Assembly (NCBI RefSeq): GCF_009755815.1
Contig: NZ_WRPK01000001.1
Span: 186,001-250,000 of the forward strand
Direction of reading: 5' to 3'
Source: Flavisphingomonas formosensis
GTDB taxonomy: Bacteria > Pseudomonadota > Alphaproteobacteria > Sphingomonadales > Sphingomonadaceae
DNA: 64,000 nucleotides
Shown here in pieces: positions 16,370 to 24,493 of this stretch. Position numbers and translations under genes: made by a program. The notes under the pieces are model-generated. The model saw only the letters and a program-made list of their open reading frames with translations. It did not search any database and had not been told where the DNA came from. Within the stretch, counting starts at the first letter, position 1; each line of letters starts with the position of its first letter.

Positions 16370-16894
16370 ATGCTTCGTCCCCTCTGTGTGCTCGCCGCCC
16401 TGATCGCAACCATGCCTGCCATGGCCGCCGAGCCCGCGCCGGACTTCTTCGGGGCGGCGCTGTGCCAGCCGCCTTATGCGATGGATAGCGCGACCGCGCT
16501 CTACGAGGCGGCCGAGAAGCTCGCCAAGCCGGACACGTCCGGGCTGGGCGCGGCGGTCTATCATCTGCCGAGGCCGATCGAGCGGGACGGCTTCGTCGCG
16601 CAGGACGTGGTGTTCGCCGGCACCGCGGTGGGCGTGCTGCTGCAAGGCGAGGTCGCGGCGCAGGCGGCCAAGCGCTACGGCCTCGCGCCCGAGACGAGCC
16701 GGCTGTTCGGCGCCTCCACCCTCGGCTTCGCGCGCCCGCTGCCGGACGATCAGCAGGCGATGAAGGAGATGGGCCTGATCTCGATCGTCGCGCGGCAGGG
16801 GCCGGCGATGGAGGGCAAGACGCTGCTCGCCTGCGAGTTCGTGTCGAGCGAGGATCGCCAGGCGCTGGAGACATATGACACGGGCGATCACTGA
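16370..16894 (+). CDS. Secreted protein of unknown function
   Basis: Protein of 174 residues starting MLRPLCVLAALIATMPAMAA, a clear Sec signal peptide with an AMA-A type cleavage site near residue 20, so it is exported to the periplasm. Two Cys (about 32 and 156) could form a disulfide. No family recognised. ATG 16370 is preferred over an upstream in-frame ATG at 16292 because it places the signal peptide at the N-terminus and avoids the repeat. Followed by a small membrane protein gene on the same strand. Confidence 0.65.
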   Translation: MLRPLCVLAALIATMPAMAAEPAPDFFGAALCQPPYAMDSATALYEAAEKLAKPDTSGLGAAVYHLPRPIERDGFVAQDVVFAGTAVGVLLQGEVAAQAAKRYGLAPETSRLFGASTLGFARPLPDDQQAMKEMGLISIVARQGPAMEGKTLLACEFVSSEDRQALETYDTGDH

Positions 16895-16994
16895 CGGCTC
16901 GCTCGAGCGGGCCTTTGTGGTCGCATCGTTTGCGCGGAAAACCGGTTCCCACTTTTCCGCACGATGTTCTAGCCGCTGGCAAGACCGGAGCAGA

Positions 16995-17171
16995 ATGACG
17001 ATCGGCGCAGCGATACTCCTCATCGTTCTCCTCGGGCTCTACATCGGGTTCGAACTGGCGACGGTGGGCTTCATCAAAGCGGTTTTCCGACGGCTCGATC
17101 GCTGGATCGAACGCCGAGATCGCGCTGCGCTCGGTCTCCCGCCGAAAGACGAGGAGGACGGTTCGCGGTAG
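16995..17171 (+). CDS. Small single-pass membrane protein
   Basis: Protein of 58 residues: one hydrophobic helix at about residues 4-26 (GAAILLIVLLGLYIGF), followed by a basic amphipathic segment (RRLDRWIERRDRAALG) and an acidic tail. CCGGAGCAG upstream of ATG 16995 is an acceptable ribosome site. It converges with the phosphoesterase gene that ends 4 bp away. No family recognised; function unknown. Confidence 0.5.
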   Translation: MTIGAAILLIVLLGLYIGFELATVGFIKAVFRRLDRWIERRDRAALGLPPKDEEDGSR

Positions 17172-17174
17172 CGG

Positions 17175-17939
17175 CTATCGCCCCTTGCCCGTCCCGCCTT
17201 CGCCGCCGGGCATGACGCGTCCCGTCCGGAGGGCGTGGGCCCAGCTGGGCCTGCCGGCGCGCTCGGCCTTCCGGGCGGAGCGTTCGAAGTCGTAGGCGGT
17301 CGCCACCAGCTCGATCGTCCACCGGCCCGCCACGCGCTCGGCGACGAGATAGCGGGCGTGGGGCGTGCCGATTTCGACCACATGGTAGCTCGGCAGATCA
17401 TCCTCATAGGCCGGGAGGCCGACGCTGCCCGGATTGGCGACGATGCGCCCGTCGGCGAGGCTCACCGCGCGTGGCAGATGGGTATGGCCGCACAAGGTGA
17501 GTGCGACGTCCGCGGCGTCCGTCTCGATCTCGCGCAGCGTCGCCTCGCGCATCGCGCCGCGCCGGCCGCGGTGCAGCCAGTAGCGATGATCGCTGGCGGG
17601 CGTGCCGTGGCAGAGAAGGATGTCCGGCCCATAAGCGAGCGAGGGTGGTAGGCCGCGTATCCAGTCGCACACCGCGGGGGTGAGCTGCGGGAAGGTGCCG
17701 GCGTCGGTGATCCCCATTTCCGCGACGCTCTGGGTGAGCAGCTGCCGCTCATGATTGCCGGCCAAAGTGGGCCAGCCGAGCGCCATCAGGCGCTGCGCGG
17801 TCTCCAGTGGCCAGAGCGGGCCCGACAGGCAGTCGCCGAGGTTGACGACCGTCCCGATGCCACGCGTGGCGATGTCGGCGATCACCGCCTCGAGCGCGGG
17901 CAGATTGCCATGGATATCCGAGACCGCAGCGAACCTCAT
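17175..17939 (-). CDS. Metallophosphoesterase (YfcE/MJ0936-like)
   Basis: Protein of 254 residues with the calcineurin-like metal-binding blocks in order: SDIHGNLPALEAV (7-19), NLGDCLSGPL, LAGNHERQLL, LLCHGTPASDHRYW and LCGHTHLPRA, followed by the YfcE-type VANPGSVGLP. These bind two metal ions and hydrolyse phosphodiester or phosphomonoester bonds. Monocistronic. Physiological substrate unknown. Confidence 0.9.
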   Translation of the reverse strand: MRFAAVSDIHGNLPALEAVIADIATRGIGTVVNLGDCLSGPLWPLETAQRLMALGWPTLAGNHERQLLTQSVAEMGITDAGTFPQLTPAVCDWIRGLPPSLAYGPDILLCHGTPASDHRYWLHRGRRGAMREATLREIETDAADVALTLCGHTHLPRAVSLADGRIVANPGSVGLPAYEDDLPSYHVVEIGTPHARYLVAERVAGRWTIELVATAYDFERSARKAERAGRPSWAHALRTGRVMPGGEGGTGKGR

Positions 17940-18032
17940 GGATGGAGAAAGCGTCCTGTCGCGCCGATTTGCAACGAATCATCTCTTTAGGGTGCGATAT
18001 CGGGGGTAAGCGCCATTCTCGATGCCGGAGGA

Positions 18033-19490
18033 TCATTCGTCATCGTCATCGATGAGGCCGGCCTCGTCCCAATCCTCGTCCGGGGGCGCGGGTTCGGCGC
18101 GGCCGGGCGGGGCGCAGCCGTGGGTGCGCCAGTGGCGGCGGTGGAGGTCATATTCGGCGACGCGCTCACGGGTCTCGGCGATCAGGCGGGCGGCCTCGGC
18201 GGGATCGAGGTCGAGGCGCTGGCAGTGGTGCGACCAGCGGTCGGTGCGGCGGAGCAGCCAGAACCGTGCCGCGAAGAGCGAGGGTCGCAGCTCGGCCCGG
18301 CTTTCGGTGCGGAGCAGATCGCCGTCGTCGGTGAGGAGGACTCGCTCGCGCATATAGGTGTAGCCGATGGCGCGGGCGAAGAGGGCCGCTTCGACGGCAT
18401 CGTCGGCGACGGCAGGGGCGAGGCGGCAGGCGGCGCCGAAGGCGGTGTGGCGGAGCGTCCATTGGCGCAGGGTGGTGGCGCTGATCCCGAACGCGCGGGC
18501 GAGATCGCGGTCGAGCGCGCCGCCATCGGCGAGCTGGCGGGCGAGGGGGATGAAGGCGGGATCATATTGCGGGCCGGGCGGGGGCGGCGGGTCGATGTCG
18601 ATCGGGTTGACGGGGATGGCTTGGGTGAGGCCGGGCAGCGGGGGGTGTATGCGATGAGGGAGGGTATCGCGATCCGGCGCGCACTGCCCGTCATCCCAGC
18701 GAAGGCGCGTTGACGTCGACTTATCTCCACCGTTCGGTTCGAGCCCTTCGACTTCGCTCAGGGTAAACTTCGGCCATTCGGCCGAAGTCGAGAATCCAAC
18801 CCGAGCGAAGTCGAGAGTTTCCACGTCGGCTTTCTCGACTACGCTCGAAACGGGTTCTCGACTGCGCTCGAACCGAACGGGAAAGGTGGAGACGGCGTTC
18901 GCGGGAGAGCCTCGGGGCTCGACACCCACGAGAGGATCGCCCTCGTCCACGGGCGCGCCGGGCCCGGGATCGAGCGCATCGATCCGGGCCATCGCGTCGT
19001 CGTCGCCGTCAATCTCCGGCCCGCCATCCTGCGCGGCGCACATGGCCTCATAGGCAGCCTCCTCTATGTCGCGCAGCGCCTCCTCGGTGGATGAGAGGGC
19101 GTCGTCCCCGGCGCGCAGGATCACCGGCGGGGGCGGACCCCAGCGCTCGGGACGGCGGACGCGCAGCCAGAGGGTGGCGGCCTTGTCGCAGGGCGGGACA
19201 TGCTCGGTGACGGTGGTGCGGACGAGCGTGCCGTCGCGCAGAAAGACGCGCTCGGTCTCGCGGTCATAGCCGGTGGCCTTGCGGAACAGGGCGCGCTCGA
19301 CCGCTTCGTCGGCGGCGTCGGGCGGCAGACGGCAGGCGGCGGCGAAGTCGGGATGCACCTGCTTCCAGGCGCGGATGGTCTGGAAGGGGACGCCGAAGGC
19401 GATGGCGAGATCCTTGTCGAGCGCGCCGCGCGCGGCGAGGTTGCGGGCGGCTGGGATCAGGGCGGGGCTGTAGGGACGCGTGTCGGTCAT
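18033..19490 (-). CDS. Protein with duplicated helix-turn-helix (terminase-small-subunit-like) domain and repeat-derived linker
   Basis: Protein of 485 residues. Two related units are visible: residues about 7-130 (YSPALIPAARNLAARGALDK, then DLAIAFGVPFQTIRAWK) and about 305-430 (YDPAFIPLARQLADGGALDR, then DLARAFGISATTLRQWT). Each has an HTH-like core followed by a downstream block (FAAACRLPPDAADEAVERAL versus FGAACRLAPAVADDAVEAAL). The pattern resembles the DNA-binding part of phage terminase small subunits. The linker between them includes the translation of a large interspersed repeat (18730-18880; RFERSREPVSS...LSEVEGLEPNGG). The C-terminus is acidic (DEAGLIDDDDE). Function unknown. Possibly a tandem duplication later split by a repeat that happens to keep the frame. 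Confidence 0.6.
   Translation of the reverse strand: MTDTRPYSPALIPAARNLAARGALDKDLAIAFGVPFQTIRAWKQVHPDFAAACRLPPDAADEAVERALFRKATGYDRETERVFLRDGTLVRTTVTEHVPPCDKAATLWLRVRRPERWGPPPPVILRAGDDALSSTEEALRDIEEAAYEAMCAAQDGGPEIDGDDDAMARIDALDPGPGAPVDEGDPLVGVEPRGSPANAVSTFPVRFERSREPVSSVVEKADVETLDFARVGFSTSAEWPKFTLSEVEGLEPNGGDKSTSTRLRWDDGQCAPDRDTLPHRIHPPLPGLTQAIPVNPIDIDPPPPPGPQYDPAFIPLARQLADGGALDRDLARAFGISATTLRQWTLRHTAFGAACRLAPAVADDAVEAALFARAIGYTYMRERVLLTDDGDLLRTESRAELRPSLFAARFWLLRRTDRWSHHCQRLDLDPAEAARLIAETRERVAEYDLHRRHWRTHGCAPPGRAEPAPPDEDWDEAGLIDDDDE
18730..18880. repeat. Composite inverted repeat (GGTTCGAG..CTCGAACC), family D, inside a gene
   Basis: CCGTTCGGTTCGAGCCCTTC at the left and CTCGAACCGAACGG at the right form the outer arms. 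Between them are several copies of CGAAGTCGAGA/TCTCGACT units. A related element lies between genes at 29205-29312. Here it lies within an open reading frame and is translated without a stop. Confidence 0.8.
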
Positions 19491-19584
19491 GGCAGCGAGG
19501 CTGGCATGGGCGGGGGGATTGCCGGGAGGGCGCCTTGCGGCCGTCCATCATATTCCACCATATTGGGACGAAAGGTGCGTTGGC

Positions 19585-19841
19585 ATGAACAAGCCCATGA
19601 CCCTAAACATACGCATCGGTGGCGCGTTGAGCGACTTCGTCGCTTCGAACGTCGGGGATCAGGGCGCCTATGACAATGTCAGCGAATATGTCCGCAACCT
19701 GATCCGGCGCGACAAGGAGCGGGCCGAGGCGGAGCAGTTCGCACGCCTGAAAGCGGAGCTGGACCGCGCCTTCGCTGCGCCCGAATCCAGCTATGCCTCG
19801 CTGGCGCCGAAGCCGTTATCACGCGCAATCGCCGGGACTGA
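19585..19841 (+). pseudogene. Orphan ParD-like antitoxin gene, apparently frameshifted at its C-terminus
   Basis: MNKPMTLNIRIGGALSDFVA begins a ribbon-helix-helix antitoxin, continuing VSEYVRNLIRRDKERAEAEQ and AELDRAFAAPESSYASL. After that the frame departs from the family and runs without stop over the antisense of corA. The expected end, of the type AEAVITRNRRD-stop, is present in another frame and stops at 19841. One base missing near 19798-19806 would explain it. No toxin gene follows; the next gene is corA on the other strand. So it is either a decayed solitary antitoxin or a sequencing error. Confidence 0.65.
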
Positions 19842-19866
19842 GATGGCCCTCTTCCTGGTTTCAGGA

Positions 19867-20835
19867 TCACAACCACTTCATCCGTTTGAAGCGGGCGTAG
19901 AGCGTGGCGCAGATCACCGCGATCACCACCAGCACGACGAAATAGCCATAGGTCGTCTTGAGCTCGGGCATATGCTCGAAATTCATGCCGTAGATGCCGG
20001 CGATCGCGGTCGGCACGGCGAGAATCGCGGCCCAGGCGGCGAGCTGGCGGGTGATCGCGCCGGTGCGCTGCCCCTCGAGCAGGTTGCTGAATTCGAACAC
20101 CGAGGTCAGCACCTCGCGCAGATCGTCGACCATCGTCTGGACGCGGCGGACATGATCGAGCACGTCGCTGAAATAGGGCCGCGCCGCGGCATCGATGCAG
20201 GGCAGCTCCATCCGCACGAACTTGGCCGCGACCTCGCTCATCGGCCCGAGCACGCGCTGAAAGCGCATCAGCTCGCGGCGCAGCGCGAAGATGCGGTTGA
20301 TCTCTTCACGCTCGAGAAACGTGTCGACCGCCCGGCGTTCCATCATCAGCACTTCGTCCTCGATCGTCTCGACCATCGGCAGATAGCCGTCGACGATGAA
20401 ATCGAGAATCGCGTGCAGCACATAGTCGACGCCGTGGACGAGCTGCGTCGGCACGGCTTCCAGCCCGGTGCGCAGCGTGGTGTGCGCCCGCGCCGAGCCA
20501 TGGCGCACGCTGATGATATGGCTGTGCCCCACGAAGATCGCGGTTTCGCCATAGGCGATGCCATCGTCCTCGAGATGCGCGGTCCGCGCGACGACGAAGA
20601 GCTGGTCGCCATAGATATCGACCTTGGGAAGCTGATCCGCCTTGAGCGCATCCTCGACGGCAAGCGGGTGCAGGCCATAGGTTTGCTGCAGCGTGCGCAG
20701 CTCGCTTTCCAGCGGGTCGGCGATGCCAACCCAGATGAACTCGGACTTGTCGTGCGCGCAATCGACCTTCTCGTCGATCGCGATCTCGCGGACGCGCTTG
20801 CCGTCACGGTAGAGATAGGCGGCGACGACGGTCAT
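19867..20835 (-). CDS. corA: CorA-family magnesium/cobalt transporter
   Basis: Protein of 322 residues. The long N-terminal cytoplasmic domain leads to two transmembrane helices near the C-terminus; the first ends with the pore signature YGMNFEHMPE (GMN at 283-285), and the second is YFVVLVVIAVICATLYARF, followed by the basic tail KRMKWL. Start MTVVAAYLYRDG at 20835. It forms a homopentameric inner-membrane channel for Mg2+. Monocistronic. Confidence 0.95.
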   Translation of the reverse strand: MTVVAAYLYRDGKRVREIAIDEKVDCAHDKSEFIWVGIADPLESELRTLQQTYGLHPLAVEDALKADQLPKVDIYGDQLFVVARTAHLEDDGIAYGETAIFVGHSHIISVRHGSARAHTTLRTGLEAVPTQLVHGVDYVLHAILDFIVDGYLPMVETIEDEVLMMERRAVDTFLEREEINRIFALRRELMRFQRVLGPMSEVAAKFVRMELPCIDAAARPYFSDVLDHVRRVQTMVDDLREVLTSVFEFSNLLEGQRTGAITRQLAAWAAILAVPTAIAGIYGMNFEHMPELKTTYGYFVVLVVIAVICATLYARFKRMKWL

Positions 20836-21008
20836 GGGATCTCCCGATTCTCTTCGAGGGGCGATCCTATCCGGTTGCGGGCGATGCGGGAATGTCAGCG
20901 CGGCAGGTGAATCGATCGCGGTAGAGGGTGAAAATGCTGTGGATTGACAACCGTCTCCCGTCTGGCAGGGCAGACTCCTAAGGCGCGAACACAGCGGCAG
21001 GGGATCAT

Positions 21009-21611
21009 TTGGTGAGAGCTTTCGCTGCGAGTTTACTGGCGGTCGTTGCGGCCGCTCCGGCAGCGGCGACGCAGCAAGGCACCGAGACAATCTCCAAGGC
21101 TATCTCGGTTTGCGAGCAGTCAGCCGCAGGCGGACAGGTTGTCGTCCCAGCCGGCGCGACTATGTATGTTGACCTTCCACCTTCGGGGAGCACTCAACCG
21201 CTGTCGGCTGTTCCCGACCTCCTAAAGCGATATGTTCGGTCACGAACCCAGGCGGCTGTCGATTTTAGAAACACCTTCTTCCGCTTCGGCGGCGAAGGCG
21301 GTGAAGCGTGGTCTGTCGTCACAGCCTCGACCTGCGATGTGGTCGCAACCGGGTTTCGCGGTGCTCAAACCGACCAAGAACTGCTCGACGCAATGGTCTC
21401 GCAGGGCTGGGCTACCCACGTCGCACGAACTGCAACCTCAGCGAATGGCCTTTCACAATATATCATGCGGAAAACACTCGACGCAGCCGCTAATCCCCCG
21501 CTTCTGGGGCGGGCTCATATAAAAAGCCTAGGTTTTGACGCGAGCTTGGCAGAGGGCGTGCAGATGGAAATCAATATAGTCGCGGGGCATCTTCCGGCCT
21601 CGACGCAATGA
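21009..21611 (+). CDS. Secreted hypothetical protein
   Basis: Protein of about 200 residues starting at TTG 21009 or GTG 21012, behind GGCAGGGGA. The N-terminus VRAFAASLLAVVAAAPAAA is a signal peptide, with cleavage expected near ATQQ. The rest has no motif I know; two Cys (about 37 and 109) may pair in the periplasm. GC content begins to fall through this gene. No partner gene is evident. Function unknown. Confidence 0.55.
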   Translation: MVRAFAASLLAVVAAAPAAATQQGTETISKAISVCEQSAAGGQVVVPAGATMYVDLPPSGSTQPLSAVPDLLKRYVRSRTQAAVDFRNTFFRFGGEGGEAWSVVTASTCDVVATGFRGAQTDQELLDAMVSQGWATHVARTATSANGLSQYIMRKTLDAAANPPLLGRAHIKSLGFDASLAEGVQMEINIVAGHLPASTQ

Positions 21612-21755
21612 GATAAAAGTAATTATGGTGACAGACCTTCGGCAGTCACACCGTGGAGGATCGGCATCACCGAATCAAACCTCCCTCAGAGCGCCGTTCA
21701 CACCATCACCGTTATTTAGAATTCACCATCACATACATGCTTTCTTTAGCAGCTC

Positions 21756-22586
21756 TTATCTCTTAATGAGCAACTTCGTCAGTGCGGTCCAGCTTTCGAC
21801 AAACTGTTTTCGTTCCTCTGGCGTCTTGAACATCTTGAAAGTCTCGTCGCCTCTTACGGACCATGCTCCAGTAGTAAGGCGCATAGACTCCCAAATCCTT
21901 AAGTCCCTGTCCGGAGCAATATCTGAGCAAAGTATGATCTTTAAATTTGTAAAATCATAATATGGCCGTATAGACGATTTAAATATATCAGGCATTAACC
22001 GCAAAATGCTTGGAGGAAATGGTTGTATTAATTTTAGTAGAATTTGATGATTTGGAGGAACTTCCCGTTCCATATCTTCTTTATTCATGAATGCGTGTGG
22101 CAGTCGCGTTTCCACCTTCTCCATATTGCCGTTATCATGTGACAGCGTAATAAATCCTTCTATCGCGCGAATTTTGAACGGTATCGCTCCGAAGTTTAGG
22201 ACTGTTAGATAAATGCTGGGTGACGCGCTCTCTTCATGGTCAAAGTGTGGGACCATGTTCCCCAGCCAAGCGCGAATTACCGGCTCGTCCGATAACACCG
22301 TCTCACCTCGCTTTAGTACATGTTTTCGGAAGCGCCGGGAAAGCGCATCCCAATATGCGAACAGCAGAGACCCACATACAAACCCGAGCCCAAATGAGCT
22401 TGGGACATATGCGCTCATGTCTGATAGCCACGTCACAACAACGCGGCCATGAACAAAGGCCTTATCCACATTCCCCTGTTGAGCCAGATTTTCGACGTTG
22501 AGATTCCAGATAGGTTGGATGATGAGTTGCCAAGCGGCGTAAGCCGTTGCTAGCAACAGGGCGGTTGGCCGCTTCTTGACTTCCAT
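21756..22586 (-). CDS. Membrane-anchored hypothetical protein in a low-GC patch
   Basis: Protein of 276 residues starting MEVKKRPTALLLATAYAAWQ. Two hydrophobic helices (about 8-26 and 62-82, the second reading FGLGFVCGSLLFAYW) are followed by a soluble domain of about 180 residues with a beta-rich middle (SIYLTVLNFGAIPFKIR). Base and codon use are clearly less GC-rich than the rest of the window (many AT-ending codons), which suggests acquisition by transfer. No family recognised. Confidence 0.6.
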   Translation of the reverse strand: MEVKKRPTALLLATAYAAWQLIIQPIWNLNVENLAQQGNVDKAFVHGRVVVTWLSDMSAYVPSSFGLGFVCGSLLFAYWDALSRRFRKHVLKRGETVLSDEPVIRAWLGNMVPHFDHEESASPSIYLTVLNFGAIPFKIRAIEGFITLSHDNGNMEKVETRLPHAFMNKEDMEREVPPNHQILLKLIQPFPPSILRLMPDIFKSSIRPYYDFTNLKIILCSDIAPDRDLRIWESMRLTTGAWSVRGDETFKMFKTPEERKQFVESWTALTKLLIKR

Positions 22587-22968
22587 CTGGCTATCATGCC
22601 GCAGTCATTCCGACTTGTGGAGTCGGATATCAGGTGCGCACTGCTTTTGATACACTCGCAGCGCTCCGGCTTCCTAAAAGCAAATATGGCCGCGTACCCA
22701 AGCTAATGGCATCTACTTCGGTTCGCGCCATTGAATTGTGCATCGCTACAGCAAAGCCGGAAATCCAGATACCTATTACGGTGACGTGCATTTATTTAAA
22801 CTTCAGCCCGCGCCGCCCTTGAGTGGAGGCGCCCCTACACCGTCCCGCGTGCCTGTGCCTGATCGAAGCCACCGCCGATCGATAGGCTTGTCGCAGGAGC
22901 CACGTTTCGTCCTCCGCTGTTTCGAACAGTGCTGCAAATCCGATAGCAAGGCCGTTAAGGGCTAATTA
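22587..22968. other. Gene-poor low-GC stretch
   Basis: About 380 bases with no convincing gene. A short plus-strand frame at 22634-22822 (62 codons) has no ribosome site or family resemblance. The composition matches the adjacent unknown membrane protein gene and differs from the flanking genome. It may be remnant mobile DNA. Confidence 0.4.
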
Positions 22969-23117
22969 GTGCACTGTCACCGTAATTCCCGCAGGGCCTT
23001 CGTCCGTTGCCTCGCGGGGATGGGTGCCCCCGGTTTGTTTTATGCGTGCGAGCCGGGGGCATCCAAATTGCTTGCGTTGGGCCAACAGCCCCCAGTCCTT
23101 CGGGATCGGGGTTTTTT
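22969..23117 (+). ncRNA. Candidate structured RNA ending in a terminator
   Basis: A stretch without coding potential contains a perfect 9-bp stem TGCCCCCGG..CCGGGGGCA (23025-23061, 19-nt loop) and then a strong intrinsic terminator (23090-23117). A terminator with no gene in front of it on this strand suggests a short non-coding transcript. The boundaries, particularly the 5' end, are guesses. It could instead be the tail of a decayed gene. Confidence 0.25.
23090..23117 (+). terminator. Rho-independent terminator
   Basis: CCCCAGTCC-TTCG-GGATCGGGG followed by TTTTTT. The stem has one mismatch and one G-U wobble and a stable UUCG loop. It lies 159 bp upstream of the 23276 gene and would end a transcript arriving from the left. 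Confidence 0.75.
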
Positions 23118-23185
23118 CGCCTTGCCGGAGGTTCGATCGCATTCGTCGCACCAATTGGTTCAAACCATATCGCCATACCATATCA

Positions 23186-23223
23186 AACCGTTTGACGTAT
23201 GCGGCACATTCAGTCATACGGTT
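23186..23223 (+). promoter_or_regulatory. Promoter with overlapping operator-like inverted repeat
   Basis: AACCGTTTGAC (23186-23196) and GTCATACGGTT (23213-23223) are inverted repeats with one mismatch. They coincide with a possible -35 TTGACG (23192-23197) and -10 CATACG (23215-23220), spaced 17 bp. A dimeric repressor binding here would block the promoter of the downstream gene at 23276. Nearby ACCATAT direct repeats (23164-23183) add to the regulatory look. Confidence 0.45.
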
Positions 23224-23275
23224 CGCATATGGAGCGAAGCGGTCGCGCCGAACGATTTGGCGAAGGGGCAAGACG

Positions 23276-23962
23276 ATGACGAACCGTTTGAAGGAAATGG
23301 GCGAAACCGCTTCGTGGCGGTTGATGGTGAGCGCAGCCGTCGAAGGCGCGAAGAAGGCGGGCTATTCGATGAAGCGCCAGCCGGGGCGCGGATTGAGCAA
23401 CGTGTGGGAAGCGTCGAAGGGCGGCGAAATGAAGGTCGCGTCCATCCGCACGACGCGCGATCGTTGGATCGCCTTCCCGCCGCTCGATAACGGAACCCGT
23501 TGGAAGACGCTGGATGATGTTGAACTTGTGATCGTGTCCGCCGTGGACGATCACGAAAACCCGCAGAATGTAGACGTGTATCTGTTCCCGGCGGACGTAG
23601 TTCGCCAGCGGTTCGACGCATCCTATGCCGCGAGGATCGAAAATGGCCATACCGTTCGTGACGATTTCGGCATGTGGGTGAAGCTGGACGCAGCGGACGC
23701 CGATCTTCCCACGCAGGCGGGGGCGGGCTTGGCTGTCGAGTATCCCGCAATCGTCCGGTTCACGATTGACGAACTGGAAACCGGAACGCCGGTCGCGACC
23801 GAGAAGGCTGTTGCTGAAACGCCTGTCGCACGCGAGGAAGTGAACGAAGCGCCTGCATTCTCAACCGTGGGCGACGTGCTGGCATTCGCCCGAAGCGAAA
23901 TCGCCCGCCTGTCCGGCATGTCGTCGGATTCGATCAAGCTGGATTTGAAGATCGAAGCCTAA
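23276..23962 (+). CDS. Hypothetical protein of likely mobile origin
   Basis: Protein of 228 residues starting MTNRLKEMGETASWRLMVSA, with GAAGGGGCA as ribosome site. The N-terminal half is basic and includes KKAGYSMKRQPGRGLSNVW; the middle holds a beta-rich block (WKTLDDVELVIVSAVDDHEN, then VDVYLFPADVVRQRFDASYA). A Thr/Ala/Glu-rich linker leads to a C-terminal helix (SEIARLSGMSSDSIKLDLK). Codon use (CGA, GAA, CGT rich) differs from the flanking genes. It has its own promoter and a strong terminator, so it is monocistronic. I do not recognise the family; the pattern recalls plasmid or genomic-island cargo. Confidence 0.7.
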   Translation: MTNRLKEMGETASWRLMVSAAVEGAKKAGYSMKRQPGRGLSNVWEASKGGEMKVASIRTTRDRWIAFPPLDNGTRWKTLDDVELVIVSAVDDHENPQNVDVYLFPADVVRQRFDASYAARIENGHTVRDDFGMWVKLDAADADLPTQAGAGLAVEYPAIVRFTIDELETGTPVATEKAVAETPVAREEVNEAPAFSTVGDVLAFARSEIARLSGMSSDSIKLDLKIEA

Positions 23963-23985
23963 CCGGCGCGATCGTCGCGAACGTC

Positions 23986-24014
23986 AAAAGGGCGGGCTTC
24001 GGCTCGCCCTTTTT
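23986..24014 (+). terminator. Rho-independent terminator
   Basis: AAAAGGGCGGGC-TTCG-GCTCGCCCTTTTT, a near-perfect stem with UUCG loop and U tract, 24 bp after the stop of the 23276 gene. It clearly ends that transcript. Confidence 0.92.
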
Positions 24015-24140
24015 CGTATCTGGCGCGGAAATCGCCGAAACGTCCTTTGCCGGTCCTTGGCAGTGACCTACCGGCGAGGCTGGGCCTACCGGCGATTCCC
24101 CTACGGGGATGATCTAAACCACTGTTTTACTAGGGAAAAA

Positions 24141-24215
<75 letters not shown>

Positions 24216-24318
24216 ACCGGATTCGACCCCTGTCGGGGTGAGGCGGCGCTATGGAGAATGTGGACGCGTCCGTCAAGGCGCTTGCCGCGATGCCGTCGAC
24301 GGCCCTATCGAACGGGTC

Positions 24319-24489
24319 ATGCCGACCAAGGATGAGGAACGCGCCGCGCGGCTCGCCGCGGCGCTCAGGGAGAATCTCCGGCGCCGCAAGGCCCAGGCGC
24401 GGGGGCGGGATGTCGTGTGCGGGGATGAGCAAACGCCGCGCTTTGGGACAGGCCCCACCCCCGTCCCCTCCCCTAAAGGGGAGGGGTGA
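24319..24489 (+). CDS. Small basic protein, function unknown
   Basis: Protein of 56 residues from ATG 24319. The first 30 residues (MPTKDEERAARLAAALRENL, then RRRKAQARGR) form a charged amphipathic helix typical of tiny conserved sphingomonad proteins. The tail (PTPVPSPKGEG) runs into a GC-rich repeat-like end and converges with the glutathione peroxidase gene four bases away. There is no strong ribosome site. It could be real but is not certain. Confidence 0.4.
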   Translation: MPTKDEERAARLAAALRENLRRRKAQARGRDVVCGDEQTPRFGTGPTPVPSPKGEG

Positions 24490-24493
24490 AAGG

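Noticed and set aside
14540-17023. Very long minus-strand open frame (over 800 codons) opposite the aldehyde dehydrogenase
   Set aside because: It mirrors the codon pattern of the real gene on the other strand in GC-rich DNA. Its residues are low-complexity His/Arg/Asp-rich and match no family.
18730-18880. Repeat units GAAGTCGAGA as a possible CRISPR array
   Set aside because: The units are short, in both orientations and without regular spacers; they form a composite palindrome found also at 29205.
22634-22822. Short frame of 62 codons in the low-GC patch
   Set aside because: No ribosome site, no signal peptide or motif, and no continuing codon bias.
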